This document shows, in pieces, positions 32,859 through 41,495 of a stretch of DNA of 43,464 nt. Positions within the stretch are counted from its first letter, which is position 1; each line of letters begins with the position of its first letter. The notes beneath the pieces were generated by a model, which ran no database searches, was not told the origin of the DNA, and saw only the letters and a list, made by a program, of their open reading frames with translations. The stretch covers positions 1 to 43,464 of the forward strand of contig JAEZQK010000077.1 in assembly GCA_023413135.1 (NCBI GenBank), read 5' to 3'. Source of the DNA: Bacillota bacterium. Lineage in GTDB: Bacteria; Bacillota; Clostridia; Christensenellales; Aristaeellaceae. The position numbers and the translations under genes are program-made.

Positions 32859-35324
32859 ATGGCGGGCAATGAAAAAAATACCACGACTCTGCCCCCGGAT
32901 ATCATTCAGATGCCCATGGAAGACGTTATGCACAACTCTATGCTCCCCTACGCGGAATACGTGATCCTGGAGCGTGCTTTGCCCCGGGTGGAAGATGGCT
33001 TGAAGCCCGTGCAGCGGCGCATTTTGTACACCATGAGCGAACTTAGCCTCACGCCGGACAAGCCCCACCGCAAATGCGCCCGCATCGTGGGCGACTGCCT
33101 GGGCAAATACCACCCCCATGGCGATACCTCGGTATACGATGCGCTGGTGCGCATGGCCCAGCCATTTTCCTTAATGGGCATGCTGGTGGACGGCCACGGC
33201 AACTTTGGCTCCATCGACGGTGACGGTGCGGCGGCCATGCGGTATACCGAGGCCCGCATGACCTCCCTGGCGATGCAAATGCTGCGGGATATCGAAAAGG
33301 ACACCGTTCCCTTCCGCCTGAACTTTGACGATACCTTAAAGGAGCCGGACATGCTTCCCGCCCGGTTCCCCAACCTTCTGGTCAACGGCGCCAGCGGCAT
33401 TGCCGTGGGTCTGGCCACCAACATCCCGCCCCACCATTTCGGCGAGACGGTCAAGTCCGTCATCGCGCAAATCGACAAACCGGACATTACGGTGAAGGAA
33501 CTGATGCAGCACGTTCCCGCACCCGACTTTCCCACCGGCGGCGTGCTGCTTCATACCGACGAAATTGAAAAGGCTTATGAAACGGGCCGCGGACGGCTGA
33601 TCCTGCGCGCCAAGGTGCACATCGAAAACGGCTTAAGCGGCAGAAAACTCATCGTTATCACCGAAATGCCCTACCAGGTGGCCAAAGCCGGCATGCTGGA
33701 AAAAATACTGAAGCTGTCGGAAGAAAAGAAGGCAGCTCTGGGCGGCATCTACGACATAAGGGATGAAAGCGACCGGACGGGCCTTAGGGCCGTCATAGAA
33801 CTGCGCAAGGATGTGGACCCTCAGCGGATATTGAATTGCCTGTATAAGTATTCCGATATGCAGGTGACTTTCGGGGTCAACATGGTGGCCATCGCCGAGG
33901 GGAAGCCCGTACAGATGGGCCTGAAGGAGATCATCGGCCACTTTATCCGCCATCAAAAGAACGTGGTTACAAGGCGTACCCAGTACGACCTGGACCAGGC
34001 GAAGGCAAGGGCCCATGTTTTGCAGGGGCTGATGATCGCCGTGGACAACCTGGACGAGGTGATCGCCATCATCCGCTCCAGCAAGACCCAAAAGGAGGCC
34101 GGGACCCGGCTGACGGAACGGTTTGGGCTCACCGATATTCAGGCACAGGCCATCCTGGACATGCGGCTGCGCAGGCTCACGAACCTGGAGATCATCGCCC
34201 TGCGCAAGGAATACGAGGAGGTCCTGCGCCTGATCGACAAGCTGGAAGGTATTTTGGCCAGTGAGAAAAAGCTTCTTAACGTCATCAAGGCGGAGCTTAC
34301 CGAAATGGTTTCAGAATACAATGAGCCCCGGCGCACCCAGCTTGTGAAGGAAGAAGAAGACACTTCCGCCGCAGAGGAAGAGGAAGTCGTGCCGGAGGAA
34401 GCGGTGGTCCTGTACACCTTTGGCGGGCAGCTAAAGCGCATGTACCCCAAGTTCTATGAGAAGCTTCCGCCCCCCGACCCGCAGGCCGGCCTTACGGAAG
34501 TATCCCGGTTCCTGTTTAGTACCCTTACAGACCATACGCTTCTGTTCTTTACCGACCGGGGCAACTGCTATCCCCTGTCCGTTGGCAGCCTGCCGGAAAC
34601 CAACCGGCCAAAGGATCGCGGCGTATTGCTGACCGGTGTACTGGCCGGGCTGGAGGACGGTGAAACCTTGTGCCAGCTTCTGTGCGTAAAGACAGCGGAT
34701 CTTGCAAAAGCGCCTGATTACCTGTTCATCACCGCCCAGGGCATGGTTAAGCGCACCCTGGCTTCGGAATATGATGTACGCAGGCAAAAGTTTGCCGCCA
34801 TCAATTTGAAGGATGGCGACAAGCTCATCGCTATATTCCCCGCCGCCCAGGAACAGGATATCCTGCTGATCAGCCGCGGCGGGCAGTGCATCCGCTTCAC
34901 GCTTGATTCCGTACCGCAGATGGGCCGTGCCACCGGCGGTGTAAAAGGCATGCAGCTGGATTTGGGTGATGAACTCCTCTGGGGCGGCCAGCTTGGCGTA
35001 AAAGATCAAATAGTACTCATCAGTGACCGTGGCAGCGCCAAGCGCCTGCTGGCCCTGGATTTTGAAGCCCAAGGCCGCAACGGAAAAGGTGTCAGGTGCT
35101 TTGCTTTCAATAAAAACGGTTCAAACGGCACATCCATCGCCGGGTGCGCCCTCATCGGCAATGAAAGCACTCCTCTTACGGTCACCCAGGCCCAAAGTGG
35201 CCCCACTGCCGTAAGCTCCGACGAGATTTCCCTGCAGGCCAAAGCCGACAAAGGCAAGCCCTGTGTGATGGCGCTGATGGAGGATGTGGTGACGGGGCTG
35301 ATAGCGGGGATCAAGCTGCCGTAG
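32859..35324 (+). CDS. type IIA DNA topoisomerase subunit A (ParC/GyrA-like)
   Basis: 821 residues. The winged-helix/tower cleavage core has the catalytic Tyr129 in AAMRYTEARM. The quinolone-determining region reads KYHPHGDTSVYDALVRMAQ, with Thr at the position of E. coli GyrA Ser83. The coiled-coil gate and an acidic linker (EEEDTSAAEEEEVVPEE, about residues 503-519) are followed by a beta-pinwheel. The canonical GyrA box is missing from the first blade, where KFYEKLPPPDPQAGL stands instead. A degenerate QGRNGKG occurs in a later blade. This favours decatenating topo IV-like activity over true supercoiling gyrase. The gene overlaps functionally with the B subunit in a two-gene operon. Confidence 0.88.
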   Translation: MAGNEKNTTTLPPDIIQMPMEDVMHNSMLPYAEYVILERALPRVEDGLKPVQRRILYTMSELSLTPDKPHRKCARIVGDCLGKYHPHGDTSVYDALVRMAQPFSLMGMLVDGHGNFGSIDGDGAAAMRYTEARMTSLAMQMLRDIEKDTVPFRLNFDDTLKEPDMLPARFPNLLVNGASGIAVGLATNIPPHHFGETVKSVIAQIDKPDITVKELMQHVPAPDFPTGGVLLHTDEIEKAYETGRGRLILRAKVHIENGLSGRKLIVITEMPYQVAKAGMLEKILKLSEEKKAALGGIYDIRDESDRTGLRAVIELRKDVDPQRILNCLYKYSDMQVTFGVNMVAIAEGKPVQMGLKEIIGHFIRHQKNVVTRRTQYDLDQAKARAHVLQGLMIAVDNLDEVIAIIRSSKTQKEAGTRLTERFGLTDIQAQAILDMRLRRLTNLEIIALRKEYEEVLRLIDKLEGILASEKKLLNVIKAELTEMVSEYNEPRRTQLVKEEEDTSAAEEEEVVPEEAVVLYTFGGQLKRMYPKFYEKLPPPDPQAGLTEVSRFLFSTLTDHTLLFFTDRGNCYPLSVGSLPETNRPKDRGVLLTGVLAGLEDGETLCQLLCVKTADLAKAPDYLFITAQGMVKRTLASEYDVRRQKFAAINLKDGDKLIAIFPAAQEQDILLISRGGQCIRFTLDSVPQMGRATGGVKGMQLDLGDELLWGGQLGVKDQIVLISDRGSAKRLLALDFEAQGRNGKGVRCFAFNKNGSNGTSIAGCALIGNESTPLTVTQAQSGPTAVSSDEISLQAKADKGKPCVMALMEDVVTGLIAGIKLP

Positions 35325-35434
35325 AATGACGAATGCTTTCTAGTAGTTTGGCAACTACAGAAGTTACGTTTCATTTTTCATCTTCCGACGCGAAAGCAGC
35401 ACATGTCAAGCGGCAATTGTATCATACGTATCAT

Positions 35435-35559
35435 GAGCCTTTCCCTTGAGGGGAAGGTGGCACGCAGCGCCGGATGAGGTGGTTTGCTACGGAAATATTG
35501 CCGCCACATACACCTCATCAGTCGACTTCGTCGACAGCTTCCCCTCAAGGGGAAGCCTC
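35435..35559. repeat. palindromic MITE-like repeat
   Basis: The left end GAGCCTTTCCCTTGAGGGG (35435 on) and the right end CCCCTCAAGGGGAAGCCTC (to 35559) are near-perfect inverses. Internal segments GGATGAGGTG and CACCTCATC continue the symmetry, and GTCGACTTCGTCGAC forms an inner hairpin. This matches a repeat type I recall as common in gut Clostridia. The rest of the 493-bp gap (35325-35818) holds a weak GTAGTT/AACTAC hairpin after the topoisomerase stop and a promoter near 35780. No gene is seen. Confidence 0.8.
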
Positions 35560-35778
35560 TTCTGGACGTTCATGTTCTCCATTTCCAAAGCATCTTCGTT
35601 GGAACACGGGACAATGATCCATCATTCATTTTTGCCAGAGCCCCGCCCCTACAGCGTTCAGACAAAGATGAATGGTCATATTCCGAATTTCTGTAGTTGA
35701 CAAACCACTCGTTGCTCCCCAAGGGAATGCGCTATTGTGCAAAATAAGCCTATTCGTTTTACTTGCAACACTCTTCTG

Positions 35779-35787
35779 TGATATACT
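35779..35787 (+). promoter_or_regulatory. extended -10 promoter of the glycosylase gene
   Basis: TG-A-TATACT at 35779-35787, with only a weak -35 (TTTACT, 18-bp spacer). It is about 30 bases upstream of the start codon and its AGGAGGG Shine-Dalgarno. Confidence 0.5.
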
Positions 35788-35818
35788 GGAAAAAAACTGC
35801 ATATCAGGAGGGAAACAT

Positions 35819-36646
35819 ATGCTGGAGCTTCCGGAAAGCCAAACCCTGGCCCGCCAACTGCGGGAAAGCATCCTGGGAAAGCGCATCGTAAAAGTACAGG
35901 TCAATACCACACCCCACGGATTTGCCTTCTACCACGGCGATCCCGCAGGATATGGCGCGCTTCTTGAGGGAAAAACGGTGGAGGATGTGCAGGGGTTCGG
36001 CGGGCAGGTGGAAATCGCCGCCGGGGATGCGCGGCTTGTAATCAACGATGGGATCAACATGCGGCTGTATCCGGTTGGATCTAAGCGCCCCGACAAACAC
36101 CAGCTGTTTGTGGAACTGTCTGACGGGTCCGCCCTCATCTGCACCGTGCAGATGTACGGGGGCATGCAGGCATTCAATGCGGGAGCGTATGACAGCCCCT
36201 ATTACCACATCGCCAAAACAAAGCCTTCCCCATTAAGCGGTACCTTTGACGAGGCCTATTTTGCGAAAATGCTGGCCGAGGCCAAGCCAAATCTTAGCGC
36301 CAAGGCGTTTTTGGCCACGGAGCAGCGGATCCCCGGCCTTGGCAACGGCGTATTGCAGGATATTTTATTTCGGGCGTACATCCATCCCAAAACAAAGCTG
36401 TCGGCCTTGACGCAAGAACAAAAAACCCGGCTGTTCACTGCCGTAAAGGAGACTTTACAGGAGATGACGGACAAGGGCGGACGGGACACGGAAAAGGATC
36501 TGTACGGCCAGCCCGGCGGTTACCCCTGCCTTCTGTCAAAGAATACGCTGGACAAGCCCTGCCCCGTATGCTCAGGAACGCTTATCCGCCAGGCCTATCT
36601 GGGCGGCAACATCTATTTTTGCCCCGCCTGCCAGCCCGAGAAATAG
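35819..36646 (+). CDS. Fpg/Nei family DNA glycosylase-like protein
   Basis: 275 residues. The Fpg/Nei fold shows in the N-terminal LELPESQTLARQL, the H2TH region RIPGLGNGVLQDILFRAYIHP, and a C-terminal zinc finger CPVC...FCPACQ. In Fpg and Nei the protein starts MPELPE and the Pro after Met is the catalytic nucleophile; here it is Leu (MLELPE) while the Glu is kept. The zinc-finger Arg of the usual GGR motif is also absent (LGGNIYF). The start at 35819 has AGGAGGG 7 bases upstream, so the missing Pro is not a start-choice artefact. It may have altered or lost glycosylase activity. Base-excision repair remains the family-level expectation. Confidence 0.82.
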   Translation: MLELPESQTLARQLRESILGKRIVKVQVNTTPHGFAFYHGDPAGYGALLEGKTVEDVQGFGGQVEIAAGDARLVINDGINMRLYPVGSKRPDKHQLFVELSDGSALICTVQMYGGMQAFNAGAYDSPYYHIAKTKPSPLSGTFDEAYFAKMLAEAKPNLSAKAFLATEQRIPGLGNGVLQDILFRAYIHPKTKLSALTQEQKTRLFTAVKETLQEMTDKGGRDTEKDLYGQPGGYPCLLSKNTLDKPCPVCSGTLIRQAYLGGNIYFCPACQPEK

Positions 36647-36651
36647 TTCAT

Positions 36652-37854
36652 TCAGCTGTTCTTCCCCGCCACGCCGGCATTTTGAAACAGGATATGGCTG
36701 GGGATGACTCCCATCCTGCGGACCGTTCGCCTCTTCAACGGTTTCACGGCATCATGGGGATAGGCCGCCGCCCTGTGCTGATACGACAGAATATCCCGAT
36801 TGAGGATGACGCCGTTTTTTACATCCACCGCCGCCAGGAGCACGGGGTTCTCCCGCCGTTCCAGAAAATCGTTAAGATAAGGCAGCAGAGAGGCGGAAAT
36901 TTCCCAGGTGGCGCTGTCCCATAACAGCGAGGGCGTGTGGTCCACCGAATAGTACAATAGATTTCCTACCTGGAACAGCGGCTGCACAAAGCTGGTGGGA
37001 TGGGCAAAATGGAAGCCCATGCCCTGATCGCAACTGATGTCAATGATCAGGCACTCCCTTAAAAAGGCAGGGATATCCCCTTCGCCAATGAATGTGACGG
37101 GATTTTCAGGGGACTGCAGCACGCCGTTCACCAGAATATCGGCTTCCAGCAGCATTTTTAAAACCGGAACATCATGCCCCGGCGCCTCCTCCGCCAGCAG
37201 GCCTTTTTCCGGGCCGCTGTAAAAACGCAGATACCTAACCCCGGGAATCTGGTTCATGATCAGGTGCGGCGGGCGGCGGGTGAGCACGGTAATATCATGG
37301 ATGCCATGGTTGTGAAGGGCGCAGATGGCGCCGCGGCTGACCGAGCCAAAGCTCAAAACAATGGCCTTGCGGCTCGGCCCGTAGTGGCCGTCGATGCCCC
37401 GCAGCGATAATGCGTGCTGAACGCCGCAATATCCTGCCAGTTCGTTGTTCTTTTGAAAAATATGAACACGGCCCTGCTTGCCCTGATGGTTCATATTCTC
37501 CCAGGCGATCAGCGTCATCTTTTTCTCAATGGCAATTTGCGTGATTTCCTGCTGCTGCACGCTGTGGATCCAGCCCCATACGGTCATGTTTTCCTTCATC
37601 TGCTGAAAATCCGCCAGCACGGGTTTGGGCAGTATCACAGCGTCGCACAACCCAAAAAGCGCCTCCCGGGGAAGCGGATCGTTCCCCGTCCATTCCCTGA
37701 ACTTTTCATCGGAAACGCCAAAGGGCAGGCCATACCCCTCTTCAAATACAAGATGGCGGCGCAGTTTGGGCGCGATCAACTCCATGTGTTTGGGGTGGAT
37801 CGCCACCCTTTTTTCATTTTCCTTGCGGGATGTTCCAATAACACCTGCACGCAT
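36652..37854 (-). CDS. alanine dehydrogenase / N5-(carboxyethyl)ornithine synthase-like enzyme
   Basis: 400 residues of the AlaDH/PNT superfamily. The N-terminal substrate domain has RKENEKRVAIHPKHMELI and LVFEEGYG. The segment GWIHSVQQQEITQ, followed by LIAWENMNHQG, strongly resembles carboxyethylornithine synthases, which reductively condense pyruvate with ornithine using NADPH. The nucleotide-binding Rossmann turn is VLSFGSVSRGAICAL. The start at 37854 was chosen because AAAGGAGG lies 6 bases upstream; the longer reading to 37938 lacks an RBS. The exact substrate pair is unproven. It is convergent with the glycosylase gene, five bases apart. Confidence 0.75.
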   Translation of the reverse strand: MRAGVIGTSRKENEKRVAIHPKHMELIAPKLRRHLVFEEGYGLPFGVSDEKFREWTGNDPLPREALFGLCDAVILPKPVLADFQQMKENMTVWGWIHSVQQQEITQIAIEKKMTLIAWENMNHQGKQGRVHIFQKNNELAGYCGVQHALSLRGIDGHYGPSRKAIVLSFGSVSRGAICALHNHGIHDITVLTRRPPHLIMNQIPGVRYLRFYSGPEKGLLAEEAPGHDVPVLKMLLEADILVNGVLQSPENPVTFIGEGDIPAFLRECLIIDISCDQGMGFHFAHPTSFVQPLFQVGNLLYYSVDHTPSLLWDSATWEISASLLPYLNDFLERRENPVLLAAVDVKNGVILNRDILSYQHRAAAYPHDAVKPLKRRTVRRMGVIPSHILFQNAGVAGKNS

Positions 37855-37971
37855 GGATGCCTCCTTTCCCGGCAATCCATTGATTACCGCGGTCGAAAAA
37901 GTGATGCAGCCAGCATGCCCCGGATTGATATGGGGCAAAGATGAGGTTATTATGATCCAAATCCTGCTTCT

Positions 37972-37999
37972 ACCATACCAGATTTTTGAGATATGTCAA
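37972..37999 (-). promoter_or_regulatory. promoter of the AlaDH/CEOS-like gene
   Basis: On the minus strand a perfect TTGACA (37994-37999), 16 bp, TATGGT (37972-37977, 4/6). It lies about 120 bases upstream of the ATG. Confidence 0.55.
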
Positions 38000-38023
38000 G
38001 TTTTGGGCTAGGCGGAAGTGGCT

Positions 38024-38185
38024 TGCGAAAAGAAGCGCAGCGCAGCAATGCAACTGAGCAAGCATTTTTAGGGGTATTTCGCCCCTGTGGGGGCAGTCAG
38101 TCTGCGAAGGCGCAGCCGGGGCGACGGTGCGCAGGGCAGGAGGGAGTAGGGGGGATTTCGATTTCCCCCCTTAACTCCCCCCTGC
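38024..38185. repeat. repeat-rich intergenic stretch
   Basis: Within the gene-free gap 37855-38337. GCTTGC (38023 on) and GCAAGC (to 38064) bound an AAGCGCAGCGCAGCAATGC-like block that loosely resembles the element at 1-130. AGGGGT/GCCCCT makes a small hairpin near 38069. A G-run/C-run inverted repeat (38131-38185, GCAGGG...GGGGGG and CCCCCC...CCCCCTGC) could form a long stem. No ORF here has an RBS or family resemblance. Confidence 0.55.
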
Positions 38186-38210
38186 ACTCCTCATATCCCC
38201 CTTAAAACGA

Positions 38211-38230
38211 CCAGGGCCTGCGGGCCCTGG
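38211..38230 (-). terminator. terminator of the ABC transporter operon
   Basis: CCAGGGCC-CGCA-GGCCCTGG on the minus strand, an 8-bp perfect stem, followed by TCGTTTT. It lies about 110 bases after the DUF4340 stop codon. Confidence 0.6.
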
Positions 38231-38337
38231 ACCCAAAGAGGAGGACACGAATTGGCCATTGGGGAAAATCAGGACATAAATGCGTTGCCTCTGGCTTTTG
38301 CAAGGCCTGGATGTGCACAAAAGGGCTACCTTTACGT

Positions 38338-39825
38338 TTATAAACCCTTATCCAATTGGCCTTTGGGTACGTAATGCAAAAATACGCCATCCACCCCCAG
38401 CGCATCGTGCAGCGCATCGAAGGGGGCGCATTCCAAGGTCCGGGTCCGGCCATCCAATAGCGTAAAGACCAGCCTGTAGTAGGGGCTTTCTTGTGGAGAG
38501 AAACCCTCCGGCAGCCGCCCGGAGACGGTGACTGCCTGCAGCGCGGTGATTGCCGCCTCAAATTCCGGAAAGCTTGCTTCCTCGCCGTCCAAATCCACAA
38601 ACGTATCCACCAGCACATTGCCTTCCTCATCCGTTGCCAGCTCGTTGTTGGGCAGTACCCGCTCTACCCGCCGCAACGTATAAGTGTGATGCTCTCCGTT
38701 CTTTTCCACGGCAACGGATTGAATCATATCCATGGGGATGGCGGCCGGCTGAAGCAGCAGTGTATTTTCCGGCACCAGTTTGTTCAAAAGCGGCTGCGAT
38801 ATGGTGCTGACCAGGTAGATGGTGCCGTCCACTTCCACGTAATCCACATAATCATCCCCGGCAGTTCCTATGGTCAATTGAAGGGTGCTTTCGGTGTAGG
38901 GCGTAATCTCGTACGCGCCGGACTCGCCGATCGTGGCCACCTGCCCCGCCGCCTGGTGCACCATGATGATGCGCCGTGGCGGTGTAAAACCGTATTGCGT
39001 TTTTGCTTCCTCCGTAGCCTTGGATACGAAGCGGCCCAGATACAGCTTTTCCATGGCCGATGTCAGCGTTTCCATGGCCGATGTGTCGCTGGGGTACCTG
39101 TAGGGCGCGGTCATCCGCCAGGCGGAAAGCGCGTTCTCATCCGTAATATCCGTTTCCAGCTCCCAGGCGGCCTCTATGGTACCGGAGCCGTTTTCAATGG
39201 TGATTTGATCGATGCGCTGGCGGTGGATCACAGGCTGGTCCACATGGTAGAATGCGGTCAATTCCTGATCGAACATTTCGGTCAGGTCTGCCGAAGCCAG
39301 ATACAGCCCCGGATCACCCTCCAGCGTGAAATAGTTCCAGTTGTTGTGCGGCGACTTTCCCCCCAGGGAAAAGACGGCCGTTTTGCCATCGGTATAGGCG
39401 ATCTCCACCGTGACGGCAGGGGGATCCAGGCCAAAATCAGCCTTATGCGCTTCCCATTCCTCCCTGGATTCCGATACCGTATCCTCCACATCAATCGTGG
39501 TGCATACGTTAAACAGCCATTTTACCTTGTCTTCATCCATCACAAAATCCGGCCAACCCTGCACGGACAGGCGGCCGTTATCCCCGAGCAATACAAAGCC
39601 TTCCCCTTCCTGCCGGGACACGGTGATGCGGGCCACTTCCTCAGCCTTTCGGGCGGATAGTGTGCGCCTGGTTGGGCTGTATGGCACTTTAAGAGTCTTC
39701 CCGGTACTTTTAGACGCCGCATAAAAGAATACGGCGCCGGCCGCCAGGGCAACGGTCAGCAATGCAAAAGAAAGCGCCCGCCGGGGGCGGATCATTTTCC
39801 GCTTTCGTTTCAAAGGTTTTTCCAT
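38338..39825 (-). CDS. DUF4340 domain-containing membrane-anchored protein
   Basis: 495 residues. A basic N-terminus (KRKRKMIRPRR) and one transmembrane helix (about 19-38) are followed by a large beta-rich extracytoplasmic region, typical of DUF4340 proteins. Recognisable segments are ARITVSRQEGEGFVLL, WLFNVCTTIDVEDTVSES and TAVFSLGGKSPHNNWNYFTLEG. The start at 39825 has GGAGG 5-6 bases upstream; the reading from 39858 lacks one. It is the last gene after the ATPase, permease and GldG-like gene, and this four-gene order recurs in many bacteria. The function is unknown; it probably works outside the membrane with the GldG-like subunit. Confidence 0.82.
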   Translation of the reverse strand: MEKPLKRKRKMIRPRRALSFALLTVALAAGAVFFYAASKSTGKTLKVPYSPTRRTLSARKAEEVARITVSRQEGEGFVLLGDNGRLSVQGWPDFVMDEDKVKWLFNVCTTIDVEDTVSESREEWEAHKADFGLDPPAVTVEIAYTDGKTAVFSLGGKSPHNNWNYFTLEGDPGLYLASADLTEMFDQELTAFYHVDQPVIHRQRIDQITIENGSGTIEAAWELETDITDENALSAWRMTAPYRYPSDTSAMETLTSAMEKLYLGRFVSKATEEAKTQYGFTPPRRIIMVHQAAGQVATIGESGAYEITPYTESTLQLTIGTAGDDYVDYVEVDGTIYLVSTISQPLLNKLVPENTLLLQPAAIPMDMIQSVAVEKNGEHHTYTLRRVERVLPNNELATDEEGNVLVDTFVDLDGEEASFPEFEAAITALQAVTVSGRLPEGFSPQESPYYRLVFTLLDGRTRTLECAPFDALHDALGVDGVFLHYVPKGQLDKGL

Positions 39826-39883
39826 GAAACCTCCAAATAAGAACTCATACTGTTCCAAAACATAAATGCGTCGGTGGATCCAA

Positions 39884-39974
39884 CGTAGGGCGGGGGCTTG
39901 CTCCCGCCGTCAGTATCATGCATAGGTGAAGATACATGGTGCTATATGCGGCGGGAGCAAGCCCCCGCCCTACG
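39884..39974. repeat. 26-bp perfect inverted repeat inside the ABC operon
   Basis: The arms 39884-39909 and 39949-39974 are perfect inverses. They begin CGTAGGGCGGGGGCTTGC and end in CTCCCGCCG. A 39-base AT-richer centre separates them, and imperfect symmetry extends outside (GATCCAACG / CGCTGGAC). It sits between the GldG-like and DUF4340 genes and resembles mobile palindromic repeats of Clostridia. Confidence 0.85.
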
Positions 39975-40035
39975 CTGGACGCTACGGTTCTCGTCCTAAG
40001 AATCCGGCAACGACACATTAAAGTTTTGATCTGAA

Positions 40036-41493
40036 TCAGCGGTGGCGCCGGGGCAGCAAAACGACCAAAGACAGTGCAAGCACCAACAAAGGCAGTGCCA
40101 CAGCCACCGTACCGCCCACAGGCCGGCTCATTTCCCTGAGTCCCGGCCGCATGTAGGGCTTGGAGATGATATCCAGGGAAATAGGCTTTTGATTCAGCAG
40201 GTATTCGCACAGGCGGAGCGTGAATTCCAGGTTGTATGAAAACTCATAAAGCGTGGTTTCGGTGAGCGTAGAGCTGCTCCCCAATATAAACGCCCGGAAC
40301 AGCGTCCCATCCTCCTGGGTGCGGGTAGAAAGCAGCGCCAGGGAAAACGGTCCGACAGGGTCGGTATCCTGCTGGTCAGTAGCGGGATTCGCCCCATAGA
40401 TATCCCTCAAATACGCCTTGTAGCCGCTGTACAATACCGGCGTTACCGTAAGGCCGCTGACGGCTTCCGCCGGCGTTTCAAAGGCCCGGGCGCCTGACAG
40501 AATCAGATAATCCGTGCCGGCAGCTATCAGCGTATCGGTGGCCTCCCCCGGCGGCACATACGGCACCAAGACAGAGGTCGTATTGTTGAAAAAAGTACCC
40601 GGCTCCTCGGTGGAGGCCAGCACCACGCCGTCTCGCGGCACCATGCCGAAGGAGCGCAGCAGCGACAGGTAATTGTTCATGCCGGCAAGTTTATCGGTAA
40701 AATCACAGGTAATGAACAGGGGGCCCCCCGCCTTTGAAAAGGCGGTGATGGCCGCAAGCTCATCCTGTGTCAAATCGATCTGGGTCGGGGAAAGGATCAT
40801 CAGCAGCGCGCCGGGCGTAAGCGTATCCCCATTGCGAAGATTCACGGAGCGCACGGCATAGTTATTGCTTGCAAGCACTTGCTTCAGCGGCTCCAGGACA
40901 TCCCCTTCCAGCTCGCCGTGGCCGCTAAGCAGCATGATTTCCGGTATTTCCTCACGGGTAACGTACATCAGCGCCTCGGTGATCCGCTTTTCATAAATCA
41001 GCTCCACCGCATATTCTCCGCTTTCAATGCTGTACCCCACCGTGGAAAAGCTTTCGGGAGAAAGAATCTTGTACCGGCCCGTGGCTTCGCAGGATACGAC
41101 GACGCTGTTGGCCGTAAGCGAAGCCTCCGCACTCCCCTGGAATCTGGCCAGCAAGCCGGGATTTTTGTTCAGCTCCAGCATTTCATAGGTGACCAGGGAG
41201 CTGTTTGCCCTGTAGCGGTTCAACAGCTCTTGAAGCGTCGGGTCCTCCCCGCCTGGTGTATACAGCGCGTATATATGCACGGGGAACGGCAGGGAGCTCA
41301 ATACGCTCCTGGTCGTTTCGCTTTGGGTAGTCAGGTTGTTAAAGGAGAAATCCTTCCGCCAGCCGTACTTTGTTTCCAAGTCTGAAAATCCCAGGTTGAC
41401 AAGCACGGCAAAGGCAATCACGATGGCTGTCACCGCGAACGCATAGCCGCCGTAGCGCCATTTGGGATGCTTCCAAATTTGCAGTTTCTTCAT
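40036..41493 (-). CDS. GldG-like ABC transporter auxiliary protein
   Basis: 485 residues. An N-terminal transmembrane helix (about 17-37) is followed by a large extracytoplasmic domain of the ABC_transp_aux/GldG type (about 50-450), with VHIYALYTPGGEDPTLQELLNRY, IMLLSGHGELEG and SKAGGPLFITCD. A C-terminal transmembrane helix (about 458-479) ends in PRRHR. In Bacteroidota GldG pairs with GldF and GldA for gliding; outside that group the role is unknown. Spacing of two bases to the permease gene indicates a single complex. Confidence 0.85.
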   Translation of the reverse strand: MKKLQIWKHPKWRYGGYAFAVTAIVIAFAVLVNLGFSDLETKYGWRKDFSFNNLTTQSETTRSVLSSLPFPVHIYALYTPGGEDPTLQELLNRYRANSSLVTYEMLELNKNPGLLARFQGSAEASLTANSVVVSCEATGRYKILSPESFSTVGYSIESGEYAVELIYEKRITEALMYVTREEIPEIMLLSGHGELEGDVLEPLKQVLASNNYAVRSVNLRNGDTLTPGALLMILSPTQIDLTQDELAAITAFSKAGGPLFITCDFTDKLAGMNNYLSLLRSFGMVPRDGVVLASTEEPGTFFNNTTSVLVPYVPPGEATDTLIAAGTDYLILSGARAFETPAEAVSGLTVTPVLYSGYKAYLRDIYGANPATDQQDTDPVGPFSLALLSTRTQEDGTLFRAFILGSSSTLTETTLYEFSYNLEFTLRLCEYLLNQKPISLDIISKPYMRPGLREMSRPVGGTVAVALPLLVLALSLVVLLPRRHR

Positions 41494-41495
41494 GC

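Noticed and set aside
37993..38205. 70-residue plus-strand ORF in the 38-kb gap
   Set aside because: It is made of dispersed-repeat and G/C-run sequence, with no RBS or recognisable domain.
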